Assembly: GCF_010998615.1 (NCBI RefSeq)
Contig: NZ_JAAEAH010000032.1
Coordinates: 1 to 64,000, forward strand
Direction of reading: 5' to 3'
Source of the DNA: Myxococcus sp. CA023
Lineage (GTDB): Bacteria > Myxococcota > Myxococcia > Myxococcales > Myxococcaceae
Length of the DNA stretch: 64,000 nucleotides
Shown here: positions 40,930 through 49,309 of the stretch, in pieces
Layout: every line of letters begins with the position of its first letter
Numbering within the stretch: the first letter of the stretch is position 1
Notes under the pieces: generated by a model
Databases searched by the model: none
What the model was told of the DNA's origin: nothing
Seen by the model: only the letters and a program-made list of their open reading frames with translations
Program-made: the position numbers and the translations under genes

Positions 40930-41892
40930 TCAATCGGGGGCGGCGGGGGACATGGCGTCCTCGGAAGGAGCCACGAGGCCGTCGCCCCTCAAGTCCTCCG
41001 GTGAAGCAGTGTCGATGTCTTCGTCGTCGCTTGCCGTCACCTCCGCGTCCACTTCGCCGCGCTCGGCGGGCGTCGTCTCGCGCGCAGCACGCAGGGCGTG
41101 GGCGTGCCGGGCTTGGAGGCCCTCCAGTGAGAAGCTGGCGTGCAGCTCCTGGCGGGAGTCGGCGCCGCCCATGACGAACTCCTTGAGCCTCACCATGGTG
41201 TTGAAGTCGGTGGGGTTGTCGACGCGCACTCGGCCCTCGGACAGCGCTTCCTCGAAGCCGAGGAGGTAGCCGTCAATCATCTTCAGGGCGTCGTCCTTGG
41301 AGACGGCGATGGCGTTGGCGCGCATTTCAATCAGCTTCTGGTCCGCCTTGGTGGCGATGCGCGTCTTGGCCTCCTCGCGGCGGCGCAGGCAGTTGTGCTC
41401 CTTGGCGTAGTTCGCGACGAGGGAGGTCGCGACGCCGAAGCGCTCCGCCAGCTCGCGGTACGAGGCGTAGCTCGTCATGGTGGAGCCATCGGGCAGCGTC
41501 TTCACGTCGCCGAAGACGAGGGCGCGGTCCAACTCCTGGCGCGGGAGCGCGGGCTCCTCGGACTTGCGGGGGCGACCCGTCTTGCGCTTCGGAGGTGGGG
41601 GAGGTGGTGCTTTTGCCGGCGCGGGCGTCTCGTCCGGCTGCTGGCCCGCGAGGAGGCGCTTGCGGCGGCCGAGGCAGTCGTGCTGCTGGGCGTACCGGGC
41701 GACGGCGCTGTGGGCGACACCGAAGCGCTCGGCCAGCTCGCGCAATGAGGGGAAGCGCCGCTTCACACGGCCCCGCGTGGTGGGCACCTCCTCGCCTTCC
41801 ACGAGGAGCCTGTCCACCTCGTCATGAGGCAGCCGAGGGCCTTCGGCCTTGGTGGGGCGCCCCAGCTTCTTGAGGGGCTTCTTCTGGGCCAT
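40930..41892 (-). CDS. Small-terminase-like protein with two HTH repeats
   Basis: A 320-residue protein with an internal duplication. The first unit [20 protein letters not shown] ... [20 protein letters not shown] and the second [20 protein letters not shown] ... [20 protein letters not shown] each combine an AT-hook-like GRP motif with a helix-turn-helix. A C-terminal helical part ([20 protein letters not shown]) and an acidic tail follow. This suits a small terminase or phage DNA-recognition protein. GGGAAGG precedes the ATG; it lies 8 bases after the sigma-like gene. Confidence 0.65.
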   Translation of the reverse strand: MAQKKPLKKLGRPTKAEGPRLPHDEVDRLLVEGEEVPTTRGRVKRRFPSLRELAERFGVAHSAVARYAQQHDCLGRRKRLLAGQQPDETPAPAKAPPPPPPKRKTGRPRKSEEPALPRQELDRALVFGDVKTLPDGSTMTSYASYRELAERFGVATSLVANYAKEHNCLRRREEAKTRIATKADQKLIEMRANAIAVSKDDALKMIDGYLLGFEEALSEGRVRVDNPTDFNTMVRLKEFVMGGADSRQELHASFSLEGLQARHAHALRAARETTPAERGEVDAEVTASDDEDIDTASPEDLRGDGLVAPSEDAMSPAAPD

Positions 41893-41900
41893 GCCTTCCC

Positions 41901-42710
41901 TCAGCAGCCTCCGGGGGGCTGTGCTGCGGCGTCCACGTCCTGGGTGCGCAGGCGCTGCATCAGCCGTGTACGCTGGCGCTTCAGCCGCTGGTACGTCCTC
42001 TCGGCCTCGGCGGCGTCGCCCTCGACGAGGCGGCTGACGTAGGCGCGCAGCTTCTCCCTCCGAACGACGGTGGCCATGAGGACCTCGACGTCGCTGCGAG
42101 GCAGCGTGGCCCGGGCGAGGTGTACCAGCACCGCGTCCCTCCGGACAAAGCTCCGCCGGACGCTGGGCCGCCTGACGCTCTCCACCGGCGCGGAGGGGCG
42201 TGAGTCGGGCAGCCACTCAGCGAGCTGCGCCTGCGTGTACGTGTCGTGCTGCTCCGCGCGCTCCTTGCGGAGGTAGCGGAACACCTCGCGCGCTGTCTGC
42301 TGGCGCAGGCGGGCGGCAGTCCAGTCGCCCCAGCGCGAGAGGGGGAAGGCGCGCGCGACGGAGAGGAAGGTGGCGAGGACGAGCTGGTCGAGGTCCTCCC
42401 GGGGCACCGCGTTGCCGATGATGCGGCGGCGCAGACGCGTCAGCATGGGGGCGTAGGCGGAGGCGAGGGCAGCCGTCCACGCCGGGCTGGAGGAGGCCTG
42501 GATTTCGGCCACCAGGGCCCGGGTGAGGGCTTCCCGCTCCGGGTACGTCTCCTCGCATGCGTTAGCCATGGCGGCCAGCACCGATTCGAGCGTGGCATGG
42601 CGGGCGAAGGCCGGCCGCCGCGTGCGCGCAGTCGCGAAGACGGCCTGGTGCCGAGAGGCGAGCGCCTCCACACGCAGCAGGCCCAGGAGGTGGCCGAAGA
42701 AGTCACTCAC
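41901..42710 (-). CDS. Sigma-70-like (ECF-type) factor, divergent, 1
   Basis: A 269-residue protein. Residues 110-195 look like sigma region 2: [38 protein letters not shown] and the following [17 protein letters not shown]. Residues 215-260 resemble a weak region 4. It aligns by eye with the protein at 47183 ([10 protein letters not shown] / [23 protein letters not shown] / DVLKALSKERGAE), so the two are probably paralogues. It starts at GTG 42710 overlapping the nuclease stop (GTGA). It may direct RNA polymerase to the class A/B elements; this is inference. Confidence 0.55.
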   Translation of the reverse strand: MSDFFGHLLGLLRVEALASRHQAVFATARTRRPAFARHATLESVLAAMANACEETYPEREALTRALVAEIQASSSPAWTAALASAYAPMLTRLRRRIIGNAVPREDLDQLVLATFLSVARAFPLSRWGDWTAARLRQQTAREVFRYLRKERAEQHDTYTQAQLAEWLPDSRPSAPVESVRRPSVRRSFVRRDAVLVHLARATLPRSDVEVLMATVVRREKLRAYVSRLVEGDAAEAERTYQRLKRQRTRLMQRLRTQDVDAAAQPPGGC

Positions 42711-43045
42711 CGAGGACGGGCCTCCCACCACTCGCGCAGCAGCTCAAGGAAGTCATCCAACTGCATGGTGACGAGGGGCGGCTGCCCGTCGTCCTTGCAC
42801 ACGGCCAGGGGCCAGCGGCCCGGCGGGCACGTCTCCACCGCCTGTCGCATGGCCTCCCGGACGTTGGTGCGCTGGTGGGCCTTTGCTTCGACCCAGAAGC
42901 ACGGCACCTCGACGTCGGACATCTCCTGCCCGGTGCGGTACTGGAGGCCGCGGCGGATGAGGGCCTCGGGCATGGCCTCGCGGAAGCGGTGGACGAGGGC
43001 TCTCTCAAAATCTGCACCCTTTCGACGGGAGGACGCGCCACTCAC
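42707..43045 (-). CDS. PD-(D/E)XK nuclease, Holliday-junction-resolvase-like
   Basis: A 112-residue protein starting VSGASSRRKGADFERALVHR. The KG..FE opening, EMSDVEVPCFWVEAKAHQRT (D, then E-x-K) and a helical end match small resolvase/VRR-type PD-(D/E)XK nucleases. It would cut branched DNA during replication or before packaging. Start GTG overlaps the exonuclease stop (GTGA), and its own stop overlaps the sigma-like start. Confidence 0.7.
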   Translation of the reverse strand: MSGASSRRKGADFERALVHRFREAMPEALIRRGLQYRTGQEMSDVEVPCFWVEAKAHQRTNVREAMRQAVETCPPGRWPLAVCKDDGQPPLVTMQLDDFLELLREWWEARPR

Positions 43046-43701
43046 GAGACACCTCCCGACTCCTCCATCAGCCGCTCCATGTGGCCGCCCCGGGCCATGC
43101 GCACCGCGAGGCAGCGGGCCACCTCCAGCGCGCAGCGGGCGTCCGCTATGGCGCGGTGCGGCGTGGGGCGGTGGAGGCCGAAGCGCTTCGCCAGGGCGTT
43201 GAGGGAGAGGGACTCCACCTCGCCTGTGGCGAGCAGCGGCCACGCGAGGCTGGCGGTGTCGAGGCGGTGGTAGTCGACGGAGGGCAGGGGCAGCTCGGTG
43301 CGGCGGTAGCCCTCTGTGAGGAAGCCCCAGTCGAAGCTGGTGTTGTGGCCGGCCACGAGAGTGCCAGCCAGAAGAGGCGTCACGGTGGCCAAGACTTCCT
43401 GGAGCGGCAACGCATCCCGCCACTCCGCGTCGGAGTAGCCGCACACGGCCAGGGCTTCGGGGTGCGCGTCGGCCAGCCGGGTGGGCTTCACGCGGGCCTC
43501 GTACTCAGCCAGCACCTTGAGGCTGCGAGCGTCGACGCGGAGGATGGCCACCTCCAGCACCTCGTGCCGGGAGGCGTCCAAGCCTGTCGTCTCCAGGTCG
43601 ATGAAGGCGAGCGTCCGCAGGTGCGGCGGGAGGCTGGGGAAGAGCGGCTGGTGGAGAGCGGAGACAGGAGTGGTGTCGGAAGCAGGATGAGCGAGCAGCA
43701 T
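43042..43701 (-). CDS. DnaQ-like 3'-5' exonuclease (DEDDh)
   Basis: A 219-residue exonuclease with the three Exo motifs: FIDLETTGLD (about 32-41), AGHNTSFDWGF (about 115-125) and PHRAIADA (about 182-189, the His-x5-Asp). This is the DEDDh layout of DNA polymerase III epsilon and many phage exonucleases. It probably supports proofreading or recombination. It overlaps the resolvase-like gene by 4 bases and follows the RecB-like gene directly. Confidence 0.85.
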   Translation of the reverse strand: MLLAHPASDTTPVSALHQPLFPSLPPHLRTLAFIDLETTGLDASRHEVLEVAILRVDARSLKVLAEYEARVKPTRLADAHPEALAVCGYSDAEWRDALPLQEVLATVTPLLAGTLVAGHNTSFDWGFLTEGYRRTELPLPSVDYHRLDTASLAWPLLATGEVESLSLNALAKRFGLHRPTPHRAIADARCALEVARCLAVRMARGGHMERLMEESGGVS

Positions 43702-44877
43702 CTATGCGACCTCTTTGGCCCAGAACCTGGGCGAGTGGTGTTTGGCGGCGAGGGAGTCCAGCTCGGCCTTCAGCAGCGCGACGCGCGCGGTGCCCAGGCG
43801 CTTGCCCGCGTCCTTCAGCAGCGCGTCGAGGGCCTTCTTCTCGACGCTCGCGAGGCGCCGCATCAGCTCTTCACGGGGGAGGCCGGTGGCCCGGGCCAGC
43901 ACCGCGACGGTGGGCTCCAGCGGGTAGTCGAGGCTGGTGGTGTTGAACATGCGGTAGCGCGTGCCGGCGAGGACCATTTCGTCCTGCTCGGCGAGGTGCG
44001 CGCGGAGGACGCCCTCCAGCTCCGCCTTGCGCGCGTTGAGAATCTTCGCGAGATGGGCGACTTCCTGGCGCTCGCGGGCGACGGACTCCAGGTCGGAGGT
44101 GTCCTCGCAGACAACTTCACGTCGGCCCTCCAGCGCCTGGGCGTAGGCGGGGCAGTTGCGCCGGTGGTCGCAGTACACGCAGTTGGGGTTGAGGCGGGCG
44201 GGGAAGGACTCCGCCTTCTCCATCTGCTGGCCCAGCGTCTCGACATAGGCGAGGGAAGCGTCCAACTGCTCCTCGGTGCGCGTCGTCTCCTGCCGCACGC
44301 CATGGCGCAGCATCCACATGGACAGCCGCACCTTCTTCGCCCAAGGCCACATGCGGCGCGCGGCGAGGGCGTAGAGGCTGAGCTGGAGGCTGGAGTCCAG
44401 CTCCTCGCGGGTGAAGAGCTGGTGGTTGGACTTGTAGTCGATGACGTGGACTGTCTCATCGTCCACCCAGTCGACGCGGTCGATGAAGCCCAGGACGGTG
44501 AATGGCCCCACCGGCAGGCGGAACTCCTTTTCCACCGCGAGGATGTCGCGGGAGTCCACGCGGCCCTGCTGGCGGACGAAGTCCTGGAGGATGCCGAGGC
44601 CCTGCTGAAAGAGGGTGAGGCCGGATAGGCCCGAGGCGGCCCACGCTTCACGGTAGAGCTGGAGGGCGCGCTCCTCGGAGAGCGGGCCCGCGTACTCGGT
44701 GTCGATGACTTCCTGGAGGAGCCGCTCAAGGACGGCGTGCAGCGCCTTGCCGAAACTCAGCGGCACGCCAGGTTCCGCCGTGCGCTTGTCGAGGTAGTGG
44801 AGTTGGTAGGACAGCGGGCAGGCCTCGAAGCGGCTCAGCCGGCTGTATGACAAATGCTCGTTTCGCAGAGCGCTCAT
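43702..44877 (-). CDS. RecB-like exonuclease, PD-(D/E)XK with Cys cluster
   Basis: A 391-residue protein of the PDDEXK_1/Cas4-like group. [20 protein letters not shown] opens it (first Cys), [20 protein letters not shown] gives the catalytic D and D-x-[13 protein letters not shown] the following helix, and [14 protein letters not shown] the later Cys cluster for an Fe-S site. Such nucleases make 3' ends for phage recombination. It starts in an ATGA overlap with the 45-residue gene upstream. Confidence 0.85.
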   Translation of the reverse strand: MSALRNEHLSYSRLSRFEACPLSYQLHYLDKRTAEPGVPLSFGKALHAVLERLLQEVIDTEYAGPLSEERALQLYREAWAASGLSGLTLFQQGLGILQDFVRQQGRVDSRDILAVEKEFRLPVGPFTVLGFIDRVDWVDDETVHVIDYKSNHQLFTREELDSSLQLSLYALAARRMWPWAKKVRLSMWMLRHGVRQETTRTEEQLDASLAYVETLGQQMEKAESFPARLNPNCVYCDHRRNCPAYAQALEGRREVVCEDTSDLESVARERQEVAHLAKILNARKAELEGVLRAHLAEQDEMVLAGTRYRMFNTTSLDYPLEPTVAVLARATGLPREELMRRLASVEKKALDALLKDAGKRLGTARVALLKAELDSLAAKHHSPRFWAKEVA

Positions 44878-45011
44878 GACGTGGGCCTCCGGGCCGGTGC
44901 AGTCGCGTGTCGCGAGACAGTCATCACGCTCTTTTCGAGAGACACATCAAGTCGAAGGGGGCAGGCAGCGCGGCCACCTGCGTGTGTTTCACAGGCGCGG
45001 GGCGCGCTCAT
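44874..45011 (-). CDS. Small ORF, translationally coupled
   Basis: A 45-residue frame ([20 protein letters not shown]) whose ATG overlaps the upstream stop and whose stop overlaps the next start, each as ATGA. Such tight chaining supports real translation. The sequence gives no clue to function. Confidence 0.45.
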   Translation of the reverse strand: MSAPRACETHAGGRAACPLRLDVSLEKSVMTVSRHATAPARRPTS

Positions 45012-45619
45012 GGCGACACCTCGTCCGCGGAGGCTTGCCGCTTCTCGAAGGACATGACGCGAGAGCCCGGGAAGGCAGACAGGACGCGCACCAGGGTGGC
45101 GGCGTGCTCCGGGGTGAGCTCCTTTCGAGCCTGGCCGGTGTAGGCCGGGACGAGCCACACCTCGCCGTAGGTCTCGGAGCGGAAGCACACCTCGGCGTTG
45201 AGGGACTTGAAGCTGGCGATGTCCTCGTCGGCGAGGCCGCGCAGGGCGGAGAGCGAGGGTTCTACTTCCGGCAGCTTCACATCGGGAGACGCCGCTGGCG
45301 TCGAGGGCCTGGAGGCGGGAGCCGGGGCGGGCTTCTTCGAGTCCGACTCGGGAAGGGGATGACCGAAGAGATCCACAGCGACTGGAGCGGCCTTCGCCGG
45401 AGGCACGAGGGCGGGCGGCGCGGCCACGTCACGATGAGGCCGTGCCTGCCGATTCACCTTCAGCCACTCGGTGCAGGTGCCCACGCCGGGCAGCGTGCAG
45501 CCACCGCCAGGCCGGTAGTGCAGGCAGTGCTTGCCCTCGCCGCGGACGTAGGCCTCGCACGTCACGCCGGACGGACGTTGCGGGGCGGGGGTGGGCTGGA
45601 GGAGGTGTGTAAGGGCCAT
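45008..45619 (-). CDS. Hypothetical early protein with N-terminal Cys motif
   Basis: A 203-residue protein, first gene of the leftward early operon. Residues 20-50 contain CEAYVRGEGKHCLHYRPGGG...C...C, a probable metal site. A Pro/Ala-rich linker follows, then a compact C-terminal domain (LADEDIASFKSLNAEVCFRS, EVWLVPAYTGQARKELTPEH). It is preceded by a class A element and, further up, a class B element. The domain arrangement resembles recombination/nuclease accessory proteins but no family is recognised. Confidence 0.6.
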   Translation of the reverse strand: MALTHLLQPTPAPQRPSGVTCEAYVRGEGKHCLHYRPGGGCTLPGVGTCTEWLKVNRQARPHRDVAAPPALVPPAKAAPVAVDLFGHPLPESDSKKPAPAPASRPSTPAASPDVKLPEVEPSLSALRGLADEDIASFKSLNAEVCFRSETYGEVWLVPAYTGQARKELTPEHAATLVRVLSAFPGSRVMSFEKRQASADEVSP

Positions 45620-45655
45620 GCGCGGAGGTCGGCGGCGCGTGTTTGCCGATACACC

Positions 45656-45688
45656 CTAAAAGCACCCCATCCCTTCGATTTGGGACAA
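45656..45688 (-). promoter_or_regulatory. Early promoter-like element, class A
   Basis: Read leftward: TTGTCCC, 17 bases, TGCTTTTAG, 37 bases before the first early gene. The same element with identical spacing lies on the plus strand at 47896-47928. Upstream it shares an A/T-rich GGAAAAT-type stretch with its twin. Confidence 0.55.
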
Positions 45689-45753
45689 GAAATCTTTTTG
45701 CCCGATTTTATTTTTGATTTTCCCGGACGAGCGAAGCGCCGAGGGAAAGAAGC

Positions 45754-45785
45754 ACAAAGGCATCCGGCGAAGAATCGGGGACATC
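45754..45785 (-). promoter_or_regulatory. Promoter-like element, class B
   Basis: Read leftward: GATGTCCCCGATTCTT..., 16-base gap, CCTTTGT replaced by GCCTTTGT with the last base kept. It lies between the origin-like repeats and the class A element of the leftward early operon. Confidence 0.55.
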
Positions 45786-45791
45786 CCCTCG

Positions 45792-46056
45792 TCTGTGGAC
45801 AGCCCCGGGACAGCCCTGGGACAGGTTGCTGTCCACAGGTTTTGCGAGTGATTGCCGGGGGATAAGTGGCTGTGGACAGTGTGGACAGCTTTTGAAGAGT
45901 ACCCCTACGTCATGTGCGCGCGCACGCGAAGGCTCTATGTACAAGTGCGCGCGCACGCATACGTGTCTCTCCCTATAAAAGCTGTCCACACTGTCCACAG
46001 TGGTGTTTTCCTTAAAGAACTCATGGAGTTAAGTGTGGACAGAGTGCTGTCCACAC
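45792..46056. other. Candidate replication origin: DnaA-box-like inverted repeats
   Basis: Eight copies of TGTGGACAG or its complement. A perfect 24-base inverted repeat (45870-45893 and 45977-46000, each arm two copies) flanks 83 bases that contain two exact copies of GTGCGCGCGCACGC (45914 and 45945). A 10-base-pair hairpin with 4-base loop follows (46033-46056), and an outer pair is at 45793/45829. The word resembles the DnaA box TGTGGATAA. It lies between the divergent early operons, beside replication genes. Confidence 0.6.
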
Positions 46057-47182
46057 CCACTCGCGATGTAAAAGCGGGTGTGGCTGGTTGTGAAGGCGCA
46101 CGCGAGCGTGCACGTGGCGTGGGTGGCCGCGGCTATGCCATGGCCTGTGAATGGCCTCAGAACGGCCGGAAACGGCCTCCTGGCACGAGAAAGGGGCAGG
46201 GGGCGCCTTCCCCCCTGGGGAGAGGGCCCTCGGCGATTCCTGGGGCTTGCTGGGCCGTTATCCACCTGGGGAGGGCCAACGGAAGGGCCGCAGCCCCTGG
46301 GCGGTGGATATGATTGAGCTGTGAGGGGATTGTGTTTCACGGAGTGCGCGTCCTGATTCATGGACGGCGCGTCTCTGCCTGCGTGGATGGCGGATGGAGC
46401 CGTTGGAGCTTCTCCCTCCCGTGTAGAGGGTGCCCCGGGCGGTGTCGTCTCGGCATGAAAGTCGCAGAGCGGCGCTCGCATGTCCCCGACGCTGAGACAG
46501 CAGATTTTTTCACGTGACGGCGCCTTCGCCCGAGAATCTGGGTGCGTCGGCATAGCACTGAATTCGCGTTTGGCCGTGTATGCCAATGCTCGAAGGCTGC
46601 ATGGTGCGCGTGGTCTGCATCCCGTGGAAGGGACGTGTGAATGCCCCCGGTATGGCGACGCCGGTACTGCGTTTGTCCGTGTTGTCGGGCTTGTCGCGCT
46701 CAGGTTTCGACATCTCGTCCGTAGTGTGCGGGCATGTATCAGCGCGGTGGTATTGAGGGTTGTGGAGAAGGTGCCGCGAATTCCGGATTCAGCGAGATGT
46801 GTGGAACAACTGCGGCCGGCCTGGTGCTGTCGGTGGTGTTGGGTGTCCAAGTCGTCGCCCGGCTTCGGCGCGACCTGTGGGGGCTGGCCTGTCCTGCTCC
46901 TGTTGCCCAAGCAGTCGCTCCGATAGTCTCAATAGGGCTCGCTCGTTGCTGTCGCGGAGCCACTGGCCGCTGACTTGGGCCTGTGCCGCGTCTGGCCGAA
47001 TCCCGATTGAGTCCCCACAGCGTCCTGGCGCTCCCACGAATACGGGAGCTGCTGGACGCTGACGTCGCTTCTCCTGTGGGACTCGCCACGCTTCCCCATT
47101 CCGCTGGCCCCTGCCGAGCGCTGGGCCGGGACGACGTGCGCCTGTGCGTAGATGCTGGAACAGACTTCACGAGGAACTCGGC
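46057..47182 (+). other. Gene-free control region
   Basis: About 1.1 kb between the origin-like repeats and the second sigma-like gene with no convincing coding frame. It contains one further near-match to a DnaA box (TTATCCAC near 46259) and probably the promoter and leader for rightward transcription. Short frames present lack ribosome sites and conserved character. Confidence 0.45.
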
Positions 47183-47944
47183 GTGTCCATTCGGACGGCC
47201 GAGGCGCAGCGCGCCTACCGCCTGCTGCGCCGCAACTGGGCGGCGCTCACGGACTTCGAGCAGCCGGAGGCACTTGTTGCATTTCTCACCGCGCGCGAGG
47301 GGGACTCCCACGTCAAGGACGCGGTGCTTGCCGGCCTCGTCACGCTGGTGCAGATGCGGGCGGAGTCTGGCTTCTTCACGGCGCTGTTGTGGCTGGGAGT
47401 ATGGCCCGGGCTGGACGGCGTGTACCGCCGCTGTCTCAGGCGCTTACGTGTCTCGCCCGCGGAAGTGGTTTCCGCGACTGCCGCGTCCTTCCTGGGGCTG
47501 GTGACGCGCGTCAACCTGTCCAGCGTCCAGCGGGTAGCCGCGACACTCGTGCTGGGCACGGAGCGCGACGTCCTGAAGGCATTGAGCAAGGAGCGAGGGG
47601 CTGAACTCCATGGCGTGCTGGCAGCGTCGGGGAGCGGGGAGCCCCAACTGGACCTACCGACACCTTCCGTGTCACTCGTCCTCTCCTTCGAGTCGGAGGT
47701 GGAGGAGCTGCGCGCATGGCTCCGCCCACTTGTTGGAGAAGACACGGAGTTGCTGGTGTCCGTCCTTCTCTATGAGGAGGGCTATGTCGAGGTGGGGACG
47801 AGCTTGGGGCTTGCGCCTGCGGCAGTGCGCAAGCGCGTCCAGCGGGCCCTGGGGCGTCTGCGAAAAATGAAGAAAAAAATGCCCGGAAAATTTCGTTGTC
47901 CCAAATCGCTTCGCGAAAGTGCTTTTAGTAGTGGTGAGATTTGA
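47183..47944 (+). CDS. Sigma-70-like (ECF-type) factor, divergent, 2
   Basis: A 253-residue protein. The C-terminal segment TELLVSVLLYEEGYVEVGTS-LGLAPAAVRKRVQRALGRLRK is a good sigma region 4 helix-turn-helix. The middle (ATAASFLGLVTRVN ... TERDVLKALSKERG) aligns with region 2 of the sigma-like protein at 41901. Start GTG 47183 after GAGGA is my choice; GTG 47144 is possible. The gene carries one in-frame TTA codon (47444). Its last codons (FRCPKSLRESAFSSGEI) are also the class A promoter-like element, so the gene's end doubles as regulatory DNA. Probably a regulator of early/late switching. Confidence 0.6.
   Translation: MSIRTAEAQRAYRLLRRNWAALTDFEQPEALVAFLTAREGDSHVKDAVLAGLVTLVQMRAESGFFTALLWLGVWPGLDGVYRRCLRRLRVSPAEVVSATAASFLGLVTRVNLSSVQRVAATLVLGTERDVLKALSKERGAELHGVLAASGSGEPQLDLPTPSVSLVLSFESEVEELRAWLRPLVGEDTELLVSVLLYEEGYVEVGTSLGLAPAAVRKRVQRALGRLRKMKKKMPGKFRCPKSLRESAFSSGEI
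47896..47928 (+). promoter_or_regulatory. Early promoter-like element, class A, inside the sigma-like gene
   Basis: TTGTCCC, 17 bases, GTGCTTTTAG-type end. Same sequence words and spacing as the leftward copy at 45656-45688. It lies within the last 17 codons of the sigma-like gene. Confidence 0.55.
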
Positions 47945-48014
47945 AACAACCTGGACGGGATTGAAGGCTCAGCAGAGCGGGAGACGGCGCGGTGGCCTGC
48001 AATGTCAGGCGGCT

Positions 48015-48047
48015 GATGTCCCCGATTCGTTACAGCCTGCCTTTGAC
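48015..48047 (+). promoter_or_regulatory. Promoter-like element, class B
   Basis: GATGTCCCCGATTCGTT..., 16-base gap, CCTTTGA. It precedes the small gene at 48204 and the replication operon. This shows the element is used on both strands and not only for late genes. Confidence 0.6.
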
Positions 48048-48203
48048 TGAATGACGGGGCCATTCTCGGGCCCCATTCCGGAAGTGCATTTACGCAGCCT
48101 GTCCACCTCCCGTGGACAGCGCCGCATTCCTATTGCCGAGAGGGCTTGGAGGGCTGGAGTGAAGACAGCCACGCGAAGACCATTTGAGCGTGAGGAGACG
48201 CAT

Positions 48204-48482
48204 GTGCGCCTCATTTCCCATTACCTCCGAGTCGCTGGCGACGAGGCAGGGACTGCTGCGGCCGACAGGGGCGTATGCCACTGCAGTGAGTACGCAGCGC
48301 CCGAGGACAATGACTATGTCCGCCTGCCGGGCCTCTACCGCCGCTGGGAGATTCAGCATGTGGTGGACGCCGAAGCGGACTTCAACGTCGAGCCTGCGGG
48401 CTGCGCGGAGGATGGCACTGAGTTGTTCTCCGTGTACCGGCGCGAGCACCCCACCACCACGCACTGCCAGAAGGAGGAGTGA
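48204..48482 (+). CDS. Hypothetical small early protein
   Basis: A 92-residue protein starting at GTG 48204 after GAGGAG (VRLISHYLRVAGDEAGTA). A longer frame from 48051 exists but its ATG is only four bases after the class B element. Cys and His residues near 25-30 and at the end (CHCSEY, TTHCQK) may bind metal. Stop overlaps the next gene's GTG. First gene of the replication operon. Confidence 0.5.
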   Translation: MRLISHYLRVAGDEAGTAAADRGVCHCSEYAAPEDNDYVRLPGLYRRWEIQHVVDAEADFNVEPAGCAEDGTELFSVYRREHPTTTHCQKEE

Positions 48483-48487
48483 AGCAC

Positions 48488-49222
48488 ATGGCCAACATGT
48501 GGGAACAGACGGCCGCAATGGCCAAGCAGAATGAGCAGCAGGGCGGTGCCTGGCTGAAGCTCGCGAATGACGGGGACACCGCCGTCGTCGTCTTCCTCGG
48601 GGAGCCGCACCCGCGCGAGGTGGTTTTCGTCGACAACAAGTTCGTCCCCTTCGACGAGAAGCTGAAGGCCCAGGGGCACAAGCCCTCGCTGCGGGTGTCC
48701 CTCAACGTGGCCCTCTACGACAGCCGCGAGGTGAAGGTGGTGGAGCAGGCCGTCACCTTCTTCAACACGCTGATGGAGCTCCGGGCAAAGTACGGGCTGG
48801 AGAAGTGGGCCTTCGAGGTGAAGCGGCGCGGGGCGCCGAAGGACCCGAAGACGACGTACAGCATTCTCCCGGACCGGCAACTCACTCCAGAGGAGATGTC
48901 GGCCTTTCAGTCGTTGCACCAGCATGACCTGCCGAAGCTGTACGCGGCGGAGGCGGCTGGCGCGGTGAGCGGCGCGTCGCCAACGGGCGCTTCCAGCGCG
49001 AAGGCGAGCGAGCCTGTCGACGTGAAGCTCGCGCAGGCCATGGCCACCGCGCTGAAGGCGCTGCCGCGAGAGGCCGTGGACCGCTTCCTCCAGAAGTTCG
49101 CCGTCCAGCGCATCCGGGACATCCCGGCGTCGAAGGGCGAGCTGGCGCGCGCCTTCGTCGACTCCCTCGTCGCCGAATACTCCGCGGAGAGTGTCGCGGA
49201 CGTGGACCCCTTCGGGCCGTAA
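48488..49222 (+). CDS. Single-stranded DNA-binding protein-like
   Basis: A 244-residue protein (MANMWEQTAAMAKQNEQQGG). The pattern GGAWLKLANDGDTAVVVFLG near the start and FEVKRRGAPKDPKTTYSILP near 120 resembles T4 gp32-type/OB-fold ssDNA-binding proteins of phages. The C-terminus is acidic (SVADVDPFGP), as is usual for such proteins. It precedes helicase and primase genes. ATG 48488 is chosen over GTG 48479 because of the spacing to AGGAGG. Confidence 0.65.
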   Translation: MANMWEQTAAMAKQNEQQGGAWLKLANDGDTAVVVFLGEPHPREVVFVDNKFVPFDEKLKAQGHKPSLRVSLNVALYDSREVKVVEQAVTFFNTLMELRAKYGLEKWAFEVKRRGAPKDPKTTYSILPDRQLTPEEMSAFQSLHQHDLPKLYAAEAAGAVSGASPTGASSAKASEPVDVKLAQAMATALKALPREAVDRFLQKFAVQRIRDIPASKGELARAFVDSLVAEYSAESVADVDPFGP

Positions 49223-49309
49223 GCACGCCCCACTGAAGTTGGTTGCCGTAGCTGTGCGCGAAGGGGGCCTGTTGCGTGCCCCCGACGCGCTTCTCTGAGG
49301 AAGACAAGA

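Noticed and set aside
42246-44628. Long plus-strand frames opposite the nuclease operon
   Set aside because: Antisense to well-supported DnaQ- and RecB-like genes with chained start/stop overlaps.
46482-46513. TGTCCCC followed after 17 bases by a T-run, a possible further class B element
   Set aside because: The downstream box does not match CCTTTGT and no credible gene follows.
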